From Luminiphilus syltensis NOR5-1B (GTDB lineage: Bacteria > Pseudomonadota > Gammaproteobacteria > Pseudomonadales > Halieaceae), in assembly GCF_000158175.1 (NCBI RefSeq), contig NZ_DS999411.1, positions 2,865,674-2,929,673 on the forward strand: a DNA stretch of 64,000 bases. The letters run 5' to 3'. Positions within the stretch are counted from its first letter, which is position 1. Each line of letters begins with the position of its first letter. Positions 57,854-64,000 of this stretch are shown in pieces. The notes under the pieces were generated by a model. That model ran no database searches and was not told the origin of the DNA. It worked only from the letters and a program-made list of their open reading frames with translations. The translations under genes and the position numbers were made by a program.

Positions 57854-58816
57854 ATGCAACTCATCCTGGCACCAATGGAAGGTGTAATAGACGCGGTCAT
57901 GCGAGACCTTCTGACCCGCATCGGAGGTTATAACCGCTGCGTCACAGAGTTTGTCCGAGTGTCCCAAACCGTGTTGCCGAAACGGGTTTTCTACCGCCTC
58001 GCACCGGAGCTCCTGGGGGATGGAAAAACTGCCGCGGGCATACCTGTTTACGTGCAACTACTCGGGTCTGACCCTGCGCTCATGGCAGACAACGCGGCGG
58101 TAGCCGCGCGCCTTGGCGCACCGGGTATCGATCTCAATTTTGGCTGCCCCGCAAAAACCGTCAACAAATCTTCCGGTGGCGCCATTCTGCTGCGACAGCC
58201 CCAGCGGATTGCTGCGATCTGTACGGCGGTCCGGGCAACTGTGCCTGCGTCGATACCTGTCACGGCCAAGATCCGCCTGGGCTACGCTGATGACGACGGT
58301 TTCGAAGATGTGGTTGATGCCGTCGCCGACTCGGGCGTCAGTGAAATCACCATACATGCACGGACTCGCGAACAAGGCTATCGGCCCCCCGCCTATTGGG
58401 ACCGAATTGCAGACGCGGTGAACCGATCATCGATCCCCGTTATTGCCAATGGGGAATTGTGGTCCCCCGCAGACGTCGATCGATGCGCTGCTGTCACCGG
58501 GTGCGATCGGTTTATGCTCGCCAGGGGGGCGCTGTGTCGACCCGACCTCGGGCTAGCTATCCGGGCCCGGATCGAAGCCCTCGACTACCCGGTACTCCAA
58601 TGGACCGATATCGAAGCGTTACTACTGGAATTCCTGACAACGAATGCCCATCGTTACTCCGAACGGCACGCGGTCAATCCGGTCAAGCAGTGGCTCATGT
58701 ACCTGAAACACCATTACCCACAAGCTGCCGCCCTGTTTGAGCGGGTCAAGCGTATCAAGGACCCCGCGGAAATGGACGCGTCGCTTCGCGCGCCGGTGCT
58801 CGCCGGGGTTGCCTGA
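57854..58816 (+). CDS. dusC: tRNA-dihydrouridine synthase (DusC type)
   Basis: 320 residues. FMN and substrate motifs: LAPMEGVIDAVMRDLL, DLNFGCPAKTVNKSSGGA with the catalytic Cys, EITIHARTREQGY, and IPVIANGELW. It reduces uridine in tRNA; the short N-terminus and RVSQTVLP fit DusC (U16). No ribosome site stronger than GATGC is seen near the ATG. Confidence 0.92.
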   Translation: MQLILAPMEGVIDAVMRDLLTRIGGYNRCVTEFVRVSQTVLPKRVFYRLAPELLGDGKTAAGIPVYVQLLGSDPALMADNAAVAARLGAPGIDLNFGCPAKTVNKSSGGAILLRQPQRIAAICTAVRATVPASIPVTAKIRLGYADDDGFEDVVDAVADSGVSEITIHARTREQGYRPPAYWDRIADAVNRSSIPVIANGELWSPADVDRCAAVTGCDRFMLARGALCRPDLGLAIRARIEALDYPVLQWTDIEALLLEFLTTNAHRYSERHAVNPVKQWLMYLKHHYPQAAALFERVKRIKDPAEMDASLRAPVLAGVA

Positions 58817-58842
58817 TCCGTGAGCCCCGGGGACAACGCGCT

Positions 58843-60360
58843 TTGAACACAAGCCCGGTATCTGATCTTTTTGGTCATCCGCGGGGCCTGTACATTTGTT
58901 TCGCGACCGAAATGTGGGAGCGCTTTTCCTTCTATGGAATGAAATACCTGCTCCTGCTCTACCTGACCAAATACCATCTGTTGAGCGATATCGACGGGCT
59001 CGCCGTTCTCGGTAGCTATGCCTCATTGGTCTACGGCATGCCGGTTATCGGCGGGCTGATTGCCGATCGCTATCTCGGCGTCCGCAAGGCGGTTGTCCTC
59101 GGTGGTACGTTCCTGGTGATGGGACACATCGGGATGGCTTTCGAGGGACATCCGGCCATTGCGTCCACAGGGGGTGTCCAACGCGACGAGGGCGCTTTAC
59201 AACTACTTTTCCTCTCGCTGGCGCTTATTGTCGTGGGCGTGGGCTTTTTGAAGCCCAATATCTCTGCGGTTGTCGGTAAGCTTTATGCAACCAATGACCC
59301 GCGAAGAGACGCGGGCTTCACGATTTTTTACATGGGTATTAACACCGGCGCTTTCGTCGCCACTCTGTTGTGTGGCTGGCTCGGTGAGACCTATGGTTGG
59401 CGATACGGCTTCGGCGCTGCCGGTGTCGGCATGCTGCTGGGCCTGGTGATTTTTCTTTGGGGCCAGCGTTTTCTGGAGGGGCACGGCAACCCACCCTATC
59501 CACAAGAGATCCGCACGCGTTTCGGGCCTATAACACTGGAGCAGTGGCTTTACGTGGCGTCCGTGGTTGCAGTCATCCTGGTCTGGCAACTGATTCAGTT
59601 CAATGCAGCGGTAGGTGCCGCGCTCAATATCGTCTCCGTGGGTATTCTGGGGTGGCTTGTCTGGTTCCTCGCACGCCGCTGCGATAAGCAAGCTCGCGGG
59701 CGCATGATTGCACTGGTGATTCTGATTGTTTTTTCCGTGGTCTTCTGGAGTCTGTTTGAGCAGGCGGCGGGGTCGATGACCCTCTATGCTGACCGAGTGA
59801 CCGACCGCACGCTGTTTGGCGTAACCTTTACGGCGTCTCAGTTCGGCGCGGCGGGGGCCCTCTTCATCATTCTACTCGCGCCCGCATTCGCCCTGTTGTG
59901 GACCCGCCTCGGTGCGCGACACCGGGAGCCATCGACACCGATCAAGTTTGCCCTGGGTATTGCACAGGCGGGTCTCGGGTTTGGTGCGCTTCTCGTCGGG
60001 GCTCACTTCCCCGATGAGGCGGGTCGAGTTTCTGCGTGGTGGCTTATTCTCGCCTATTTGCTGCACACCACCGGCGAACTGTGTCTCAGCCCGGTTGGAC
60101 TGTCGGCAGTGACCAAGCTCGCTGTCCCGTCAGTTGTCGGGATTATGATGGGCACCTGGTTTCTTGCGACCGCCTACTCGTCGTGGGTCGCTGCCAGGCT
60201 GGCGCAGCTGACCAGCGGCCGCGCTGGTCAGGGTATTGTCAGCCAGCTTGAAGGGTTCAATACCCTGTTTGGCCACCTGATGCTTGCCGGGTTGATTGCG
60301 GCAGCAATCCTGTTTCTGGCTACCCCGCTTCTTCGGCGACTGATGGCTGGGGTTCGATAG
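58843..60360 (+). CDS. POT-family proton:peptide symporter
   Basis: 505 residues, 12-14 membrane segments. The E-R-F-S-F-Y-G-M-K motif (proton coupling ExxER type) in TM1, GGLIADRYLGVRKAV, and FYMGINTGAFVATLLCG are typical of the POT/PTR2 group. It imports di- and tripeptides. The start used is TTG at 58843, with CGGGGACAA upstream; a later start is possible. Convergent with the RND genes, with a 41-base overlap at the 3' ends. Confidence 0.9.
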   Translation: MNTSPVSDLFGHPRGLYICFATEMWERFSFYGMKYLLLLYLTKYHLLSDIDGLAVLGSYASLVYGMPVIGGLIADRYLGVRKAVVLGGTFLVMGHIGMAFEGHPAIASTGGVQRDEGALQLLFLSLALIVVGVGFLKPNISAVVGKLYATNDPRRDAGFTIFYMGINTGAFVATLLCGWLGETYGWRYGFGAAGVGMLLGLVIFLWGQRFLEGHGNPPYPQEIRTRFGPITLEQWLYVASVVAVILVWQLIQFNAAVGAALNIVSVGILGWLVWFLARRCDKQARGRMIALVILIVFSVVFWSLFEQAAGSMTLYADRVTDRTLFGVTFTASQFGAAGALFIILLAPAFALLWTRLGARHREPSTPIKFALGIAQAGLGFGALLVGAHFPDEAGRVSAWWLILAYLLHTTGELCLSPVGLSAVTKLAVPSVVGIMMGTWFLATAYSSWVAARLAQLTSGRAGQGIVSQLEGFNTLFGHLMLAGLIAAAILFLATPLLRRLMAGVR

Positions 60361-63300
60361 CAGCACCGCTCTTGGTGCTCATAAAGCGCTGTTTCAGGCC
60401 AATGAATCCGCGTTTCATATCCCATCCGGCCATGTAGAGCGCCGGCACCATCAACAGGCTGACAAACAGCGCGAAAAACACACCAAAGGCGAGAGACAAG
60501 ACCGCCGGTTTAAGGAATTGCGCGTTGGTCGATCGCTCCGCCATCATCGGTATAAGCCCTACGAACGTGGTTACCGTGGTTAGCAGGATCGGGCGGAAAC
60601 GATTCACCGCCGCATCCATCACCGCATCAAGGGGTTTTAAACCGTCGTCTTCTCGCCGGCGAATGTAATCAACCAGAACGAGATTGTCGTTAACGACCAC
60701 GCCGGCCGCGGCACCAATTCCAAAGTAGGAGAATAGCGCCATCGGGAGATCGAACAGAAAATGTCCGAATACGGCGCCCATAAAGCCGTAGGGAATGGCT
60801 GTCATGATCAGCAGCGGCAACGAGTAGGACTTGAATGCCACCGCAATGAGCGCATACATCGCGAACAATGCAACGACATATAACGCAAAAATCTCTGAGA
60901 AAAACTCCTGCTCAGACTCCTGCGATCCGCCCTTCAACACCTGAAGTCCGGGATAACGATCGAGCAGCTGGGGAACAAAATCCTCGTTCACCGATCGGGA
61001 AATTTCCTGCACACTGTCGGGTTCAACATTGGCTCGCACTGTAACAATCCGATCACCGTTACGCCGACGAATCTGTTGTACGCCCTCACCCACCGCCACA
61101 TCAACTACCGACAATAAAGGCACCGACCGCCCATCCGAGAGGCGGATCATGAGATCGCTCAGCGAATGCAGATCACGCCGGGTCTCATCGGGATAACGCA
61201 CCATCACGCGGACGTCACCGAACTCCCGGGGCAGCCGCTGAACCTCCTCACCGTAATAGGCCTGGCGGACCTGCTGGGAAACGTCGGCGAGTGTCATACC
61301 GAGTTTCTCAGCACCGGGCAACAAACGAAAGTGCAATTCGCTGACCGCCCCACGCTGGTCATCGCGCACAAAGTAAACATCGTCATAGGTTCGAAAATGG
61401 CTCTGCAGCATCGCGCTGGCGGATTTTAGCGTGTCAAAATCATCGTGCTGGAGCAGTAGCGTTACGTCCGCCGTATCGTCGTTGATGGTGTAGCGAATAC
61501 GAACCTCGTCCGCGTCAGGAATCTCACCCATTAGCTCCTGAAAACGCTCGGCGGTCTCCCTGGCACTCAAGTCCCGAACTTCGGGTGGTGCCAGCTCGAC
61601 AATCGCCATCACGGTGCCGCGCTCGGCACTGGTGAACCAGCCTCTGATGATCTCACCACTGCCCTCTCCCGACGCCTCAGCCTCGGCCTCTACCTGTTCA
61701 ACGAGTCGTCGCTCAGCCGATTGGAGTTGACGAAGCACCTGGAGCGACCGTTCGTAGGGTGCGCCCGTCGGCATGGTCACATTGACAAAAATAGACTCGT
61801 TTTCTACCTGCGGAGAAAAGTAGAAACGAACCCAACCGCTATTGAAGAGGCCAAGGGCAATCACAAAGCCCGTTATGAAAATAGCGATCGTGGTGTAGCG
61901 ATGGACAAGTATTCGTCGCAGGAATGGCTGATACACCGTTTCGGCGAAGCGCACAATCGAGTGTGCAAAATCCTGCTGGCGCTTGGCCAGGCCGCGTAAA
62001 TTATGTCTCGGTTCAACATGGCGCAAGTGCGCGGGCAAAATGCAAAACGCTTCGATCAGCGAAATGATCAGCGCGAGGGTAATCACAATCGACAGCTGTC
62101 GTGTTATCTGAGCCTCGACGCCACTGAGAAAAAGCCAGGGTGAAAAAGCGACGATAGTGGTAAGCACCGCAAAAATAACGGGGCGACTCACCGCCAGGGT
62201 ACCTATAACCGCCGCCTGTTCGCCGGGCATGCCGCTGTGCGCGTGGTGATGCACACTTTCGCCAACCACAATGGCGTCGTCAACGACGATGCCCAGAACG
62301 AGCAAGAATGCAAAGGTCGAAATAACATTGAGTGACACGTCGTTGGCAGGAAGCAGTGCGAAGGTTCCAACAAACGCAATGCCAATACCTGCGGTCACCC
62401 AGATCGCGACCTTGGGCCTGAGGGTTAAGATCAGCACCAAAAATACCAGCGCCAAACCCATCAGCGAAGAGCGTGTGATCAGCTCCATTCGCGAACTGTA
62501 AATGTCGGCGGTATCAAACCAGAGCGACAGCTCCACCGAATCAGGTAAGGTTTTCTGACGCTCCGAGATCCACTCTTTGATAGTCTCGCTCGACTTCATG
62601 ACCTGCATGTTGTCGAGTGCCCTTACATCCAGAACGATTCCCGGAGTACCATTAAAGCTCGCGTAAACCTCATCCTGCTGAAATCCATCGATGACCGTCG
62701 CAATATCGCCGACTCTGATCACCGCGCCCTCAGGGTCCTGACGTACCACGATTTGCTCGAAGTCATCTTCATTGTCCGCCAGGTTAAGCGCTCGAAGCTG
62801 GATATCGCCGGTTGGCGTTCTTACCGATCCCGACGATACATTGAGCGAACTATCGCGAATGGCATCGGCAACCTCACTGAACGTCAGGTCATAACTGCGC
62901 ATGGCGCGTTCTGACAACTCAATGGTCACCTCCTCCGTGCGGCCACCCCACATTTCTACCTTAGAGGTATAGGGCAGTGCTGCGACTTCCTCGCGCAGAT
63001 CTTCCGCGAGTCGCGACAGGGCGCGCTCACCAATATCTCCGGATATCGAGATATAAATCATATCGTTGCGCCATTCGGTGCGCCTGACCCGGGGATTTTC
63101 GATGTCGCGGGGGAAGGAATTGATGGAATCAACCGCGCCCTTTACTTCGTTGACGAAGCCGTTGATATCGACGCCAGGGAGTGTTTCGACCTCGACATAG
63201 GCGCTGCCCTCGCTTGCCGTGGAATTAAATCGGTAAACCTGGCTGATATCCTCCAGTGATTCCTCAATGCGCTGCAGAACCTGTTGCTCCACCTCCTGAG

Positions 63301-63469
63301 GTGAGGCCCCTGGCCAGATTACATTGATCGATACCCGATCGGGCGCAATCGCGGGAAAGGCTTCCTTTTCGATATTGATAAGGCCGAGCACTCCCGATAG
63401 GAGAATGCCGAGCATGAGCAAATTGGCCGCGACCGGGTTACGTACCCACCAGGCAATCAATCCCTGCAT
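60320..63469 (-). CDS. RND efflux permease
   Basis: 1049 residues. Twelve membrane segments, N-terminal LIAWWVRNPVAANLLMLGIL, two large periplasmic loops, and the proton-relay ILGIVVDDAIVVGES in TM4. GAAAGVVVNDNLVLVDY appears in the second half. This is the hydrophobe/amphiphile type but diverged from AcrB, closest to poorly characterised members with no fixed substrate. It works as a trimer with the adaptor encoded immediately upstream and an unlinked outer-membrane channel. Its 3' end overlaps the POT gene. Confidence 0.92.
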   Translation of the reverse strand: MQGLIAWWVRNPVAANLLMLGILLSGVLGLINIEKEAFPAIAPDRVSINVIWPGASPQEVEQQVLQRIEESLEDISQVYRFNSTASEGSAYVEVETLPGVDINGFVNEVKGAVDSINSFPRDIENPRVRRTEWRNDMIYISISGDIGERALSRLAEDLREEVAALPYTSKVEMWGGRTEEVTIELSERAMRSYDLTFSEVADAIRDSSLNVSSGSVRTPTGDIQLRALNLADNEDDFEQIVVRQDPEGAVIRVGDIATVIDGFQQDEVYASFNGTPGIVLDVRALDNMQVMKSSETIKEWISERQKTLPDSVELSLWFDTADIYSSRMELITRSSLMGLALVFLVLILTLRPKVAIWVTAGIGIAFVGTFALLPANDVSLNVISTFAFLLVLGIVVDDAIVVGESVHHHAHSGMPGEQAAVIGTLAVSRPVIFAVLTTIVAFSPWLFLSGVEAQITRQLSIVITLALIISLIEAFCILPAHLRHVEPRHNLRGLAKRQQDFAHSIVRFAETVYQPFLRRILVHRYTTIAIFITGFVIALGLFNSGWVRFYFSPQVENESIFVNVTMPTGAPYERSLQVLRQLQSAERRLVEQVEAEAEASGEGSGEIIRGWFTSAERGTVMAIVELAPPEVRDLSARETAERFQELMGEIPDADEVRIRYTINDDTADVTLLLQHDDFDTLKSASAMLQSHFRTYDDVYFVRDDQRGAVSELHFRLLPGAEKLGMTLADVSQQVRQAYYGEEVQRLPREFGDVRVMVRYPDETRRDLHSLSDLMIRLSDGRSVPLLSVVDVAVGEGVQQIRRRNGDRIVTVRANVEPDSVQEISRSVNEDFVPQLLDRYPGLQVLKGGSQESEQEFFSEIFALYVVALFAMYALIAVAFKSYSLPLLIMTAIPYGFMGAVFGHFLFDLPMALFSYFGIGAAAGVVVNDNLVLVDYIRRREDDGLKPLDAVMDAAVNRFRPILLTTVTTFVGLIPMMAERSTNAQFLKPAVLSLAFGVFFALFVSLLMVPALYMAGWDMKRGFIGLKQRFMSTKSGAAIEPQPSVAEEAG

Positions 63470-63478
63470 AAAAGCCCC

Positions 63479-64000
63479 TTAACCCTTCTGTCCAAGGAAA
63501 CTCTCGTCTCCTACCGGCTGCTCCTCAGAGTCGCTAATCAACTCGAGCTTCATACCGGGAATCGCATTGCGGATGGCCGAGGTGACAATCATCTCTCCAG
63601 CCAATACCCCGTCCTCGAGTATCGCGCCCTCGCTATTAAGATAAACCACGGATGCATCACGTATCTCCAGTCGACCTTCCTTGTTCAGGACGTAAACCTG
63701 ATCTCCGGCACGCAAGCCTGCGGCGGGTATACGTATCGCATCCTCCACCATACGACCCGCGATGCGGGCATCAACAAAAAGGCCAATGGCCAGCGGCATA
63801 TCAGAGGCCGCGCCTCCTGCATCATAGGGTTTATCAACTTCGGCGGTGGCAAAAACAGTCCGTGTGGTCGGGTCGATAAACGCATCCAAACGTCTCACCC
63901 ATCCTGTCCAGTGGTGGGTCTCACCGGCGACCCTGGCACTGAAATCAACCGGGAATCCGTCTTCAGAATCCCCAGCGCTGAAACCAATGGGCACGCCCAG
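63479..64000 (-). CDS. RND membrane-fusion adaptor, N-terminus beyond window
   Basis: The C-terminal 170 or so residues of a periplasmic adaptor. Visible: the beta-barrel domain (FIDPTTRTVFATAEVDKP, LPLAIGLFVDARI) and the membrane-proximal part (RIPAAGLRAGDQVYVLN, VSAMVTS-like GEMIVTSAI). The lipoyl and coiled-coil parts lie past the right edge. It ends nine bases before the permease start, so they form one operon. Confidence 0.88.
   Translation of the reverse strand: MGVPIGFSAGDSEDGFPVDFSARVAGETHHWTGWVRRLDAFIDPTTRTVFATAEVDKPYDAGGAASDMPLAIGLFVDARIAGRMVEDAIRIPAAGLRAGDQVYVLNKEGRLEIRDASVVYLNSEGAILEDGVLAGEMIVTSAIRNAIPGMKLELISDSEEQPVGDESFLGQKG

Overview
The window reads as a chromosomal segment of a free-living, probably marine, gammaproteobacterium. 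The evidence is the right-hand housekeeping block (mutS, fdxA, nlpD-type LysM/M23 lipoprotein, DUF368, pcm, ispF, ispD, ftsB, eno, kdsA, pyrG, tilS, accA), whose order resembles the gammaproteobacterial nlpD-pcm-surE-truD-ispF-ispD-ftsB-eno-pyrG neighbourhood, plus TonB receptors, a Na+/solute symporter and an RND pump. I cannot assign a genus from the sequence.

Layout. 1-6.2 kb: a catabolic cluster. A TonB receptor, VOC protein, flavodoxin and phenylacetate-CoA-ligase-like enzyme form one plus-strand operon, divergent from a citryl-CoA-lyase-like gene and an alpha/beta hydrolase, with two palindromes in the divergent promoter. 6.2-16 kb: scattered single genes (outer-membrane protein, ACR3 arsenite pump, retropepsin-like protease, small secreted protein, Rieske oxygenase, a gene broken by an amber codon, Na+/solute symporter, flavin split-barrel protein).

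16-42.5 kb: an accessory region defined by about 18 copies of a palindromic repeat, mostly 52 bp, seen only here. Between the copies lie mostly single genes or pairs: a tyrosine recombinase, a PLD-fold protein, a copper-resistance operon (copAB with divergent csoR), a reverse transcriptase next to a large DUF1554 (lectin-like fold) surface protein, two paralogous operons of an 80-aa membrane protein plus a collagen-like protein, other secreted proteins, an Hcp-like protein with a signal peptide, a 10-copy MORN-type lipoprotein and small membrane proteins. Five proteins carry a hydrophobic segment headed by a Pro-rich V/I-P motif like the IPTL/exosortase-H sorting signal. Three minus-strand leaders match the class I cyclic-di-GMP (GEMM) riboswitch, in front of a secreted protein, the Hcp-like protein and an alpha/beta hydrolase. 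Together this looks like an expandable surface or biofilm island under c-di-GMP control.

42.5-44.6 kb: a 47-aa protein and a DUF3313-like lipoprotein. 44.6-58.8 kb: the housekeeping block above, mostly one tightly overlapping minus-strand operon from accA to nlpD, then dusC. 58.8-64 kb: a POT-family peptide transporter and an RND permease with its adaptor, which runs off the right edge. No rRNA, tRNA, CRISPR array or replication origin was seen.
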